A stretch of 64,000 bases of DNA from JBLZUR01 sp048565625. Lineage in GTDB: Bacteria; Pseudomonadota; Alphaproteobacteria; Sphingomonadales; Sphingomonadaceae. Location: NCBI RefSeq assembly GCF_048565625.1, contig NZ_JBLZUR010000002.1, forward strand, positions 2,046,001 to 2,110,000. Reading direction: 5' to 3'. Shown one piece after another: positions 8,904 through 16,832 of the stretch (the stretch's first letter is position 1; the number at the start of each line of letters is the position of its first letter). The translations under genes and the position numbers were made by a program. The notes beneath the pieces are model-generated. The model did no database searches. It was not told the origin of the DNA and saw only the letters and a program-made list of their open reading frames with translations.

Positions 8904-9857
8904 ATGGCGATGCGCTTCGACGACGATGTCGTTGTCGTGACCGGGGCCGGCCGAGGCCTTGGTCGGGAATATGCGCTCGCCTTCGCAGATGCCGGTGCCG
9001 CGGTCGTGGTGAACGATCCCGGCACCGAGCCGGACGGCCGTGGCGGCGAGATCTCCGTCGCACAGGCGGTCGTCGAGGAGATCCTCGCCAGGGGAGGTCG
9101 AGCCATCGCGGACGGCAACTCGGTCGTCACGCGCGCGGGGGCGGAGTCCTGTCTCGCAGTGGCGGTCGAGACCTTCGGCAAGGTCACCGTGCTCGTGAAC
9201 AACGCCGGCATCATCAGCTTCGCCAAGCTGACTGAAATCGATGACGATGCATGGCAGCGCATGATCGACGTGTCGTTGACCGGCACGTTCCGGATGTGCC
9301 GCGCCGCCTGGCCGCATATGGCTCGGCAAGGGCATGGCCGGATCATCAACACGACGTCGAATGCCGGCTTCGCGGGCAGCGAACAGCTCGTCCACTACGC
9401 AGCCGCCAAGCTGGGCGTGGCGGGTCTGACCAAGGCGCTCGCGCAGGAGGCGCTCGGGACCGGCATCACGGTCAGTGCCGTCGCGCCGATGGCGATCACG
9501 CGGATGAACCGAGAAGCCTTCTTCGGCGGCCACGCTGTCGACGAAACCGATTGGAAGAGCGACATCCGGGAAGGTCGTGCTCCGATCGGACCGGCGAGCG
9601 TCGTGGCACCGGCTGTCCTCTGGCTTGCGCACGCGTCATCGAGGATCAACGGTCAGATTTTCAGCGTCTCCTCGGGCAAGGTCGCGCGGGTCGGATTCGT
9701 GGTGGAAGGCTGGTTCGATCCCGACCATTCCGCGGAGGACCTCGCCGAGCATGAGGCACAGATAACAGAGCTGCGTAGTTATCAGGAGCCGTCTTCGACA
9801 GCTGAGGAACTGACCTATATAGCGAGAGCTTTCCAGGTGTGCAGGGTAGACCTGTAG
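8904..9857 (+). CDS. SDR-family dehydrogenase (3-hydroxyacyl-CoA/17-beta-HSD4-like)
   Basis: A 317-residue short-chain dehydrogenase. VTGAGRGLGREYA is the TGxxxGxG NAD(P)-binding motif, NNAG is present near residue 95, and the catalytic Ser and YAAAK (Tyr-x3-Lys) follow in the usual order. The long C-terminal extension and the VVNDPGTEPDGRGG segment resemble the dehydrogenase domain of type-4 17-beta-HSD multifunctional enzymes, suggesting a 3-hydroxyacyl-CoA substrate. The AGGAGG at 8889-8894 lets either GTG 8901 or ATG 8904 be used; ATG is chosen. Last gene of the rightward operon, 13 bp after the thiolase stop. Confidence 0.88.
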   Translation: MAMRFDDDVVVVTGAGRGLGREYALAFADAGAAVVVNDPGTEPDGRGGEISVAQAVVEEILARGGRAIADGNSVVTRAGAESCLAVAVETFGKVTVLVNNAGIISFAKLTEIDDDAWQRMIDVSLTGTFRMCRAAWPHMARQGHGRIINTTSNAGFAGSEQLVHYAAAKLGVAGLTKALAQEALGTGITVSAVAPMAITRMNREAFFGGHAVDETDWKSDIREGRAPIGPASVVAPAVLWLAHASSRINGQIFSVSSGKVARVGFVVEGWFDPDHSAEDLAEHEAQITELRSYQEPSSTAEELTYIARAFQVCRVDL

Positions 9858-9878
9858 CCACGCAGGGGGGTGGACCGC

Positions 9879-10280
9879 ATGAAGGACGACGCCAACTACA
9901 GCATCGAATTATGCCCGACACAGGGCCTGGTGAGAATGAAGCTGACCGGATATTGGGACGATGAGACTTCCGAGCGCTTTGCTACAGAACTCCGGTCCGC
10001 GATCAAGAAGCTTGAGGATGTTGGCGTGGGAAGGGGCGAGTACCTTCTGTTCGCAGACCTGAGTGAAAGCGCCATCCAGTCCACGGGAATGGCGGATCAG
10101 TTAAGGAGACTGGCTCAGGATTTCGGGGCCAACGCCAAGCGTGTGGCGGTGATTGTCTCGAGCACTCTTCTCAAGCTGCAAGTGGGAAGAATGAGCAGCG
10201 GAATAGACACCTATCGGGTTTTCGGCCCGGAACAGGCGAGCTTAGCCCAAGGCTGGCTTGTCGACCCAGCCGCCGGATGA
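9879..10280 (+). CDS. STAS/SpoIIAA-like hypothetical protein
   Basis: A 133-residue protein that opens YSIELCPTQGLVRMKLTGYWDDETSERFATELRSAIKKL, a strand-strand-helix layout like SpoIIAA/STAS-like proteins, followed by LLFADLSES and a VAVIVSS strand. No catalytic residues are recognised. AGGGGGG directly upstream favours ATG 9879 over GTG 9870. It follows the SDR by 21 bp but its composition and fold do not fit the catabolic operon, and it may be an independent gene. Function unknown. Confidence 0.65.
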   Translation: MKDDANYSIELCPTQGLVRMKLTGYWDDETSERFATELRSAIKKLEDVGVGRGEYLLFADLSESAIQSTGMADQLRRLAQDFGANAKRVAVIVSSTLLKLQVGRMSSGIDTYRVFGPEQASLAQGWLVDPAAG

Positions 10281-10343
10281 GCCGACGGATGGAAACACGA
10301 GTGTTCGGGGATGCCGAAATCTGACGCCTCGTCGAGATGACAT

Positions 10344-11687
10344 CTAGGCCGCGTCGCGCCTTCGGCAATCCCGCAGGTCGGCCAGGCCCTTGCCGGCGAG
10401 GAGCGCGGTGCTCAGCAGGTCCCAGTCGGCGATGCCCCAGCGTTCCGGTGCCTCGCGGTTGAGGATCTGGTCGCCGCCGCGCCGGCCCTGCCCCACCACC
10501 AGATCCTCCGGCGCCACGATCGCGCGGTCCATGATCGAGTAGAAGGCGCGGACGCGGGTGCTGGTCAGGTCCTTGCCCGCCGCGCCGAGGACGATGCCGA
10601 GGCGGTTCGAGCGCAGGCGGACCAGCATTCCCACCGGGTAGATCGAGATCGAGCGGAGGAATTTGGACAGCAGCTCCTCATCGAAATGGCCCTGCCACGC
10701 GACCATGCGCGAGAGCGCGTCGCCCGGCTCCCACGCCTCCTTGTAGACGCGGGCGGATGTAACCGCGTCGTAGACGTCGCAGATTGCCGCCATACGGGCG
10801 TAGAGGCTGATCTGGTCGCCCGCCAAGCGGTAAGGATAGCCGGTGCCGTCCACCTTCTCGTGATGGTGGAGGCAGACGTCGATAGCGATGTCGGGCACCT
10901 GCCCGCTCTCCAGCAGGATGTCACGGCCGCGCTCGCAATGGCCGCGAACCTGGTCGAACTCGTCGTCGGTGAGGCGACCGGGCTTGCTGAGGAGTTGCTC
11001 GGGCACCGCCATCTTGCCGATGTCGTGGAGGAGGCCGGCCATGCCGACGTCGCGCACCACGGCCTCATCCATCTCCATCTGCCGCGCGAAGTTAACCATC
11101 AGCGCGCAGACGGCGACCGAGTGCATGTAGGTGTATTCGTCCTTGTTCTTCAGCCGGACGATGCCGATCAGCGCATTGGCATTGCGGGTGACCGAGGCGG
11201 CGATCTCGTCGACCAGCGGCATCAAGTCGCCGGCGCGCACCGCCTTGCCGAGCCGGGCCTCACCGAAGAGCTTCAGCACTTGCCCCTTGGACTTGGCGAC
11301 GATCTGCTTGGCGCGGGAGACCTCTTCGGCCGCCGAACAGGGCTGCTGAAGGCCAAGGCGCAGCGACAATGCGGTCGGCTCGCTGCCATTGACCGCCGAG
11401 CCGACCCGTGGTCGAGCCGGGGTGCGCTGGGTTGGAGCGGAGGGGGTGTAGGCCGGCGCCTCATCCTCCACGCGTCGCGCCGTGACGAGGGGCGCGTCGG
11501 CCGTGTCGAGGCCTTCGTCCGTGTCAATGATGACGCCAGAGACACCGCTGCCGCGCACCTTCGCCACATCCTTCGGATCGGTGAGCAGGAAGCTCTTCCG
11601 CCAGAAGGGGTGCGACAGCCAGGACCCTTCGAAGGAGCGGATGAACATGCCGAGCCTTACCTCGTCACAGGTAATGCGCTTCAGCAT
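10344..11687 (-). CDS. HD-GYP domain protein (cyclic-di-GMP phosphodiesterase), DUF3391 N-terminus
   Basis: A 447-residue protein. Residues 1-130 match the DUF3391-type N-terminal region often attached to HD-GYP enzymes, followed by a low-complexity linker with APTQRTPARPR. The HD domain shows HSVAVCALM, LLHDIGK (metal-binding HD) and HHHEKVDGTGYPYRL, which contains the GYP signature. All key metal ligands appear present, so active hydrolysis of cyclic-di-GMP is likely. The role would be controlling motility or surface attachment, consistent with flagellar genes elsewhere in the window. Transcribed alone, convergent with the STAS-like gene. Confidence 0.93.
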   Translation of the reverse strand: MLKRITCDEVRLGMFIRSFEGSWLSHPFWRKSFLLTDPKDVAKVRGSGVSGVIIDTDEGLDTADAPLVTARRVEDEAPAYTPSAPTQRTPARPRVGSAVNGSEPTALSLRLGLQQPCSAAEEVSRAKQIVAKSKGQVLKLFGEARLGKAVRAGDLMPLVDEIAASVTRNANALIGIVRLKNKDEYTYMHSVAVCALMVNFARQMEMDEAVVRDVGMAGLLHDIGKMAVPEQLLSKPGRLTDDEFDQVRGHCERGRDILLESGQVPDIAIDVCLHHHEKVDGTGYPYRLAGDQISLYARMAAICDVYDAVTSARVYKEAWEPGDALSRMVAWQGHFDEELLSKFLRSISIYPVGMLVRLRSNRLGIVLGAAGKDLTSTRVRAFYSIMDRAIVAPEDLVVGQGRRGGDQILNREAPERWGIADWDLLSTALLAGKGLADLRDCRRRDAA

Positions 11688-11773
11688 GAGGGAATCGTTA
11701 CGCTCCGGATCGAACTGTCAGACGGTAGAGCTTAGGGCGCTCATGGTTGAGAAGTGGTGAAGCTTCCTGTCTT

Positions 11774-13018
11774 TCAGGGTCGCCGCGCATAGAGCGCCCG
11801 CATCGCCGCCTCCAGCATCGCGCGGTCGACGCTGCGGATGACAGTCTGCTCGCGCTCGCCGAGTTTCGGGCGGTAAGCGGCGGTCCAGGACAGGGTGTCG
11901 CCGTAGCTGGCGCCGCCATCGGTTTCGAAGTCGATGTAGAGCCGCTCCTGCTCGGTCACGATCTCCGGATGGAGCCACACCATCGCGGCGAGTTCGTCCC
12001 ACATCGGAAAACCTGCTTCGATTGACCGGGCGAGCGCGGCCGTGAGCGGCGTCTTTGGCAAGGCGGCGATGAACTCGGCGGTCCATTCGGTGCCGGTGGA
12101 AGGATCGACCGGAACCATCGTCACCTTGGCGAAAGGCGCATGGGCGACGATGCGCGCCGCCTCCGGATCCCAGCGGATGTTGAACTCGCGACGCGGCGTG
12201 TTGACGAACTCGCGCGCGAACTCGGCGGCGGAGCGGGTGGCGAGGCGCTGTCGCGGGGCGAGGCTGCCGCCCATGTAGACCAGTTCCCTGATGTTCGCCG
12301 CGAAGCTCGGATCGAGGCTCTGGGCGATGGCGATGTTGGTCATCGGGCCGGTGGCGATCAGGGTGATCTCATGCGGATGCTCCCTGGCCATGCGGACCAG
12401 CCAGGCGGCGGCGATCTCCGCCGAGGGCCTGGTCGTGGGATTGCCCTCACGCAGATCGGGCACGACCTCCGGCGGGTGCGAGGGCGGCTTCGACTGCAGC
12501 GTGTCCTCAGCCCAGTCGCCGGTCCACGGACCCTTGTAGATGAGCCGCCCGTGCAGCCCCTCCCAGGCGCGGGTGCGCGCCTCGTTGTTGATGAGCGGGT
12601 AGACCGCGCCGGGGATCACCGGAACACGCGCGTCGACGATCTCGACGGTGCGCAGCGCATGGGCGGTCGCGGTGTCGCGCCAGACCGATCCGCTGGTGGT
12701 GGTAATGCCGAGGACCCGCACGTCCGGCGCCTGGAGGAGCAGCGCGGGCGCGCCGTTCATGCCGATCACGTCATCGTCGATGATGACGAGGCGGGGTGCG
12801 GCGGCGGTCACCGTCGGGGCGAGAAAGGCGATTGAAAGCAGCAGGATAGCGCAGGCGGCGGATGCTAAGTTGCGTAAGTTGCGGCTGGGAGAGGGTGCCT
12901 CGCCGCTTCCGCTTAGGTTCGGAAGTTGCGAAAGTTGCGGCTCGTGACGGGTGCGCGCACCACGCTGATCAATGCTGGGTGGTGTCGGGCGGCGGAGGGG
13001 GAGCAGGGTCGCGGTCAT
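11774..13018 (-). CDS. Secreted nucleoside hydrolase-like protein with divergent active site
   Basis: About 414 residues. The inosine/uridine nucleoside hydrolase fold is clear: GPMTNIAIAQ, YMGGSL, EFNIRWDPEAARIV. The family metal motif DxDPGxDD reads DDDVIGMN, so two of the aspartates are missing, and the late HDPLA motif reads WDELA; activity is therefore uncertain. A strong signal-peptide-like stretch (AACAILLLSIAFLAPTVTAAA) begins about 50 residues after the chosen ATG. No start codon lies nearer, because two copies of a CGCAACTT-type repeat (12864-12884 and 12922-12944) occupy the leader. The start is uncertain (13018, 13033 or 13084). Confidence 0.75.
   Translation of the reverse strand: MTATLLPLRRPTPPSIDQRGARTRHEPQLSQLPNLSGSGEAPSPSRNLRNLASAACAILLLSIAFLAPTVTAAAPRLVIIDDDVIGMNGAPALLLQAPDVRVLGITTTSGSVWRDTATAHALRTVEIVDARVPVIPGAVYPLINNEARTRAWEGLHGRLIYKGPWTGDWAEDTLQSKPPSHPPEVVPDLREGNPTTRPSAEIAAAWLVRMAREHPHEITLIATGPMTNIAIAQSLDPSFAANIRELVYMGGSLAPRQRLATRSAAEFAREFVNTPRREFNIRWDPEAARIVAHAPFAKVTMVPVDPSTGTEWTAEFIAALPKTPLTAALARSIEAGFPMWDELAAMVWLHPEIVTEQERLYIDFETDGGASYGDTLSWTAAYRPKLGEREQTVIRSVDRAMLEAAMRALYARRP
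12864..12944. repeat. Two CGCAACTT-type repeat units in the nucleoside hydrolase leader
   Basis: GCTAAGTTGCGTAAGTTGCGG at 12864-12884 and a diverged GAAGTTGCGAAAGTTGCGG at 12922-12940 lie in the same orientation. The first unit is the same sequence, on the other strand, as the right arm of the hairpin just upstream of proB (23851-23895). They fall inside the open frame between the possible start codons and the signal peptide. Confidence 0.7.
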
Positions 13019-13093
13019 GTCGGGGAGTGGCATAGCCGAAGAGCGTGCCTGTAGGACAGCGTGATGCCCCTTGCCTCCGATCACCGCCCCACG

Positions 13094-13168
13094 CCGTTCG
13101 CCCCGAGCTTGTCGAAGAGCCAGAGATCACCGTCTCACTGGCGCTTCGACAAGCTCAGCGTGAACGGG
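13094..13168. repeat. Intergenic hairpin repeat, copy 1 (TTCGACAAGCTCAG family)
   Basis: CCGTTCGCCCCGAGCTTGTC is mirrored by GACAAGCTCAGCGTGAACGG about 40 bp later, giving a 24-bp imperfect stem. This is one of six copies of the family in the window. It lies upstream of the methyltransferase gene in a gap (13019-13277) that otherwise shows nothing recognisable. Confidence 0.85.
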
Positions 13169-13277
13169 CGTGGGGGGGTGGAGCGAACGAACGCGGAAGC
13201 CATACGCTCGCAAGGCGCTTGCGCTGGCCCCCTTGTTCCCTGCACAACCGGAGGGAAAATCAAGACGGGATGTGTCC

Positions 13278-14069
13278 ATGCTGCTCAAGCCCCCTGCCCT
13301 CCTCGCCGCCATCGCCGTAAGCCTCGCGGTGCCTGCCGCCGCTGCGGAGGTGAAGGTCACGCCCGCGATCGCCGCCGCCGTCGCAGGCCCCGCGCGCACC
13401 GATGCCGACAAGGCGCGCGACCGCTATCGCCATCCGGCCGAAACGCTGAGCTTCTTCGAGGTGAAGCCGGGCCAGTCGGTGGTGGAACTCTATCCCGGCG
13501 GTGGCTGGTTCACCCGCATCATCGCGCCGCTGGAGAAGACCGGGCAGTACACCGCCGTGGTCGGCAACGAGAAGAGCAAGGGCGCGACAGAGAAGATGCT
13601 GGCCGATCTCGGCGACAAGGTGGGCGCCACCAAGGTGGTCGTGTTCGACGGGCAGAAGGGCAGCGAGTTCGCGCCCGCCGGCACCGTCGACCGCGTCCTC
13701 ACCTTCCGCAACATCCACAATCTGGTCGAGGGTGGTCAGGCCGAGGCATTCTTCGCCGCCGCGTACAAGGCGCTGAAGCGCGGCGGGCAGCTGGGGATCG
13801 AGGAGCACCGCCTGCCCGAAAGCGCGCCGGCCGAGCGCGAGACCAAGAGCGGGTACATGAAGATCTCGACCGTATATCGTCTGGCGACGGCGGCGGGCTT
13901 CACTCTGGTCGGATCGTCGGAGATCAACGCGAACCCGAAGGACACGGCGGACTGGCCCCAGGGCGTGTGGACGCTGCCACCGGTACTGGAACTCGGCGAC
14001 AAGGACCGCGAGAAGTATCTGGCGATCGGCGAAAGCGACCGCATGACGCTCCGGTTCGAGAAGAAGTAG
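13278..14069 (+). CDS. Exported class I SAM-dependent methyltransferase-like protein
   Basis: A 263-residue predicted methyltransferase of the COG4798 type. The first 22 residues (LLKPPALLAAIAVSLAVPAAAA) form a signal peptide, so the protein is probably periplasmic, which is unusual for a SAM enzyme but typical of this family. VVELYPGGGWFTRIIAP is the motif-I glycine-rich loop and FRNIHNLVEGG is a late motif. The ATG at 13278 is chosen because the frame upstream runs through repeat sequence and the signal peptide begins there. Substrate is unknown; some relatives may not bind SAM. Confidence 0.8.
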   Translation: MLLKPPALLAAIAVSLAVPAAAAEVKVTPAIAAAVAGPARTDADKARDRYRHPAETLSFFEVKPGQSVVELYPGGGWFTRIIAPLEKTGQYTAVVGNEKSKGATEKMLADLGDKVGATKVVVFDGQKGSEFAPAGTVDRVLTFRNIHNLVEGGQAEAFFAAAYKALKRGGQLGIEEHRLPESAPAERETKSGYMKISTVYRLATAAGFTLVGSSEINANPKDTADWPQGVWTLPPVLELGDKDREKYLAIGESDRMTLRFEKK

Positions 14070-14109
14070 CTCCGAAGCGGTCACCTGCCGCAAATGCGCT
14101 CGACACGCA

Positions 14110-14192
14110 CCGTTCGTGCCGAGCGAAGTCTAAGTACGGGCTTCAGGCGAAGCGTTCGTTACCCGTCCTTCGACTTCGCTCAGGACGAACGG
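14110..14192. repeat. Intergenic hairpin repeat, copy 2
   Basis: CCGTTCGTGCCGAGCGAAGT and the reverse arm CTTCGACTTCGCTCAGGACG form a long interrupted stem between the convergent methyltransferase and phaR genes, where it may act as a bidirectional terminator. It belongs to the same family as the copies at 13094, 22070, 34524, 38220 and 46189; its GAGCGAAGTCGAAG arm is the subtype shared with 34524. Confidence 0.85.
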
Positions 14193-14211
14193 AGTTCCCG
14201 CGCACGGGCGG

Positions 14212-14778
14212 TCACTTCACCAGCTTGTCGATCTTGTCCTGCAGCCCCGAGAGCTGGGCCTTGAGCGCGGCGATCTCGTCCTCGGCAGCGGTGCTTGCGG
14301 CGGTGGCCGGCTTGCCCTTGGCCACCGCAACATTCGCGGTCTGGAACGCCTGGGCCGCCGCCTCGAACATCTCCATGTTGCGCTTGGCGATGTCGGCAAA
14401 GGGTCCGCCGGCGAAGGCCCCCTCCATCGCGGAGCGGAACTGCGCCTGATTACGGCGGAACGCCTCCATCGAGGCCTCGAGATATTGCGGCACCATCGAC
14501 TGCATCGAGTCGCCGTAGAGCGAGATGAGCTGGCGCAGGAAGCTGACCGGCAGCATCGTCTGGCCCCGGTTCTCCTCCTCCATGATGATCTGCGTCAGGA
14601 CGGAGCGGGTGATGTCGTCTTCTGACTTGGCGTCGATCACCTTGAACTCGCGACCGTCGCGCGTCATCTGGGCGAGATAGTCGAGGGTGATGTAGCTGGA
14701 ACTCTCGGTGTTATAGAGCCGCCGATTGGCGTACTTCTTGATGATGACCGTTCCGCCATCCGACACCGACTTGGCCAT
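14212..14778 (-). CDS. phaR: Polyhydroxyalkanoate synthesis repressor PhaR
   Basis: A 188-residue protein with the PhaR/PHB_acc DNA-binding region at the N-terminus (IIKKYANRRLYNTESSSYITLDYLAQM) followed by the accumulation-regulator domain (DITRSVLTQIIMEEENRGQTMLP and FLRQLISLYGDSMQ). The C-terminal third is a Lys/Ala/Gln-rich predicted coiled coil (EDEIAALKAQLSGLQDKIDKLVK). PhaR binds PHA granules and represses phasin and PHA genes when polymer is absent. The ATG at 14778 is chosen because the longer frame upstream is antisense to the neighbouring gene. It is divergent, 39 bp away, from a PhaC-like gene. Confidence 0.93.
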   Translation of the reverse strand: MAKSVSDGGTVIIKKYANRRLYNTESSSYITLDYLAQMTRDGREFKVIDAKSEDDITRSVLTQIIMEEENRGQTMLPVSFLRQLISLYGDSMQSMVPQYLEASMEAFRRNQAQFRSAMEGAFAGGPFADIAKRNMEMFEAAAQAFQTANVAVAKGKPATAASTAAEDEIAALKAQLSGLQDKIDKLVK

Positions 14779-14817
14779 GCCGACCCACTCTCCCGTTGAA
14801 GAGGCACAGTAGCACCG

Positions 14818-15855
14818 ATGCTTGCCGCACCGCAACACGGCCCGCGCCCCCTGCCCCTGTTTCTCAGCATGGTGCAGCATGAGACCGCAGCAAAGCCGGA
14901 GCGGATGGCGCGCATTCTTGAGGGCCTGCGCGCCTATCAGGAAGCGCCGCGCATCAACCGCGTCGAGAAACCGCCGGTGGTGGCGCGGGCGGGCCGGGCC
15001 ATGCTGCGCAGCTATGGCGACGAGGGACGGCCGCTGATTGTCGTGCCGTCGCTGATCAACCCGCCCGACGTGCTGGACCTGTCGGAGGCGAACTCGCTGC
15101 TGCGCTGGCTGGCGACGCAGGGGGTGAGGCCGTTTCTGGTGGACTGGGGGGAGCCGGACGGGGCCGATCGCGACATGACCGTAGCGGGGCATGTCGAGGC
15201 GCTGCTCACGCCCCTCCTCGCGGACTTCGGGCCGGAGACGATCCTGGCGGGCTATTGCATCGGCGGCACGATGGCGATGGCTCTCGCGCAGACGCGGCCG
15301 TTCGCGGGGTTAGGCCTGATCGCGACGCCCTGGGTGTTCTCCGGCTTTCCCGACAGCGCGCGCGCGACGATGGCGGGCCTTTGGGGGCAGACGCATCTGA
15401 TCGCCGAGCGGCTCGGCTATCTGCCGATGGAGGTTCTGCAGACCGCGTTCTGGCAGCTCGACCCCGCGCGGACCGTGGCAAAGTTCGAGCGGTTCGCCGG
15501 GCTGGAGCCGGGATCGGCGAAGGCGCAGGAGTTCGTCGCGATGGAGGACTGGGCGAATGCCGGCGCGCCGCTGACTTACGGCGCCGCGCGGGAGATGCTG
15601 GAGGACATGTTCGGGCAGGACCTGCCGGGTACGGGCCGGTGGATGGTGGCCGGCGAGGCGGTCGATCCGGCGCGGATCGCCTGTCCGGTGTTCAACATCG
15701 TCTCGCGAGGCGACCGTATCGTGCCGGCGGAGAGCGCCGCGCCGGTCGGCGAACGGCTGGACCTCGACCTCGGCCATGTCGGCATGATCGTCGGCGGCCG
15801 CGCGCGCGAAGCGATGTGGGAGCCGCTGGCGAGCTGGCTGCGCGCGCTAGGCTAA
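14818..15855 (+). CDS. PhaC-like alpha/beta hydrolase (short PHA synthase homologue)
   Basis: A 345-residue protein with the PHA-synthase lipase-like box AGYCIGGTMAMALA, in which Cys replaces the usual Ser, plus VDWGEPDGADRDMT (synthase DWG motif), an Asp in SRGDRIVP and a catalytic His in LGHVGMIVGG. The Cys-Asp-His triad is therefore intact. The length resembles class III PhaC rather than the ~600-residue class I enzyme, and no PhaE partner is visible. It may polymerise or depolymerise hydroxyacyl-CoA. The ATG at 14818 is used; ATG 14869 (MVQHE) is an alternative that would leave room for a PhaR operator. Confidence 0.8.
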   Translation: MLAAPQHGPRPLPLFLSMVQHETAAKPERMARILEGLRAYQEAPRINRVEKPPVVARAGRAMLRSYGDEGRPLIVVPSLINPPDVLDLSEANSLLRWLATQGVRPFLVDWGEPDGADRDMTVAGHVEALLTPLLADFGPETILAGYCIGGTMAMALAQTRPFAGLGLIATPWVFSGFPDSARATMAGLWGQTHLIAERLGYLPMEVLQTAFWQLDPARTVAKFERFAGLEPGSAKAQEFVAMEDWANAGAPLTYGAAREMLEDMFGQDLPGTGRWMVAGEAVDPARIACPVFNIVSRGDRIVPAESAAPVGERLDLDLGHVGMIVGGRAREAMWEPLASWLRALG

Positions 15856-15872
15856 CCTTCGTCCAGCGAGGT

Positions 15873-16772
15873 TCACCGCCAGAGCGTCGCCCGATATCGC
15901 TCGAAACAGCGCGCGCCGCAGGTCAGGCGGATCAGCGCACCCTCGGCGATCGCGGTGGCGCGGCGGGGGTCCTCCTCGACGGCGGGGCGGATCGCCTCGC
16001 GGTTCCAGTCGGCGCTGTGCTTGATGTCGAGATGAGCGTGGAGGTCGAAATATCGTCGCTCCTTCTCGCTGAGGCCGATGCGTCGCAGGCCCCTGGCAAC
16101 CATCGCCGACCGACCGGGAGCGGTCAGCTCGATCACGCCGAGCGCGCCGACCGAATGCCAAGCATAGCGGCGCGACGTCGCCATCGCCGTCATCGCATTG
16201 GCAAGCGCCAGGCTCTCCCAGGCGGTGTTCTCGATGGACGGGTTGACGGCGAGCGTCTCAGCCAGCGCGTGGAGCATCGGGCCATGCATGCCCTTGACGT
16301 TGCCGCGCCCCATCTCGTCCCAGTAATTGCGGGCGAGTTCCATCTTCGGCTGGGTCGGCAGCTTGACCTGCGTGTAGGCGACGAGATCATCGAAGCCGGC
16401 TTCCCCTGCCGCCTCCTGTTCGAAGAACCAGCGCAGTTCGTCGCGTGTCGCCTCTTCGGCGAGCCAGGGGAACAGCGGATCGCCCTGACCCGGGCCATCC
16501 TGCATCAGTCCTTCGAACCAGGCCATGAAGCCTTCGACATCGGTCGGCGCCTCGGCGGCGCGATCGGCGATCTCGGAGCGAAGCTCCTCGACGAACCCGC
16601 CCTCAAGCCGAAGCATCCGGCCATCGCGGTCGAGCGTCTTCTGCCAGTCGTCCTGCGGGAAGGCGGGGGCGAGCCGTTCGCGGTTCCAATGGGCAAGGCC
16701 GCGCTGAAAGCTGTCGGTCAGAAATTGCGAAGAGCGAGAAGCCCCTTCGTCCAGACGAAGTCTGGTCGCCAT
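15873..16772 (-). CDS. Iron-containing redox enzyme family protein (heme-oxygenase-like fold)
   Basis: A 299-residue, nearly all-helical protein matching the iron-containing redox enzyme family, a TenA/heme-oxygenase-like diiron group. Probable metal ligands lie in LRWFFEQEAAGE (Glu), YWDEMGRGNVKGMHGPM (Glu/His) and YFDLHAHLDIKHSADW (Asp/His near residue 250). Related HDO enzymes perform C-C or N-oxygenation chemistry. It is convergent with the PhaC-like gene and stands alone, 60 bp downstream of mlaF in the same orientation. No substrate can be suggested. Confidence 0.8.
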   Translation of the reverse strand: MATRLRLDEGASRSSQFLTDSFQRGLAHWNRERLAPAFPQDDWQKTLDRDGRMLRLEGGFVEELRSEIADRAAEAPTDVEGFMAWFEGLMQDGPGQGDPLFPWLAEEATRDELRWFFEQEAAGEAGFDDLVAYTQVKLPTQPKMELARNYWDEMGRGNVKGMHGPMLHALAETLAVNPSIENTAWESLALANAMTAMATSRRYAWHSVGALGVIELTAPGRSAMVARGLRRIGLSEKERRYFDLHAHLDIKHSADWNREAIRPAVEEDPRRATAIAEGALIRLTCGARCFERYRATLWR

Positions 16773-16832
16773 GTAGAAACACCCTGTCGTTGAAGTCGGG
16801 GTTTGAACGCCCTCGATTTCATGGGGTTCCGC

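Noticed and set aside
14779..15192. Upstream extension of the PhaR reading frame
   Set aside because: It is antisense to the PhaC-like gene, and the PhaR family start is at 14778.
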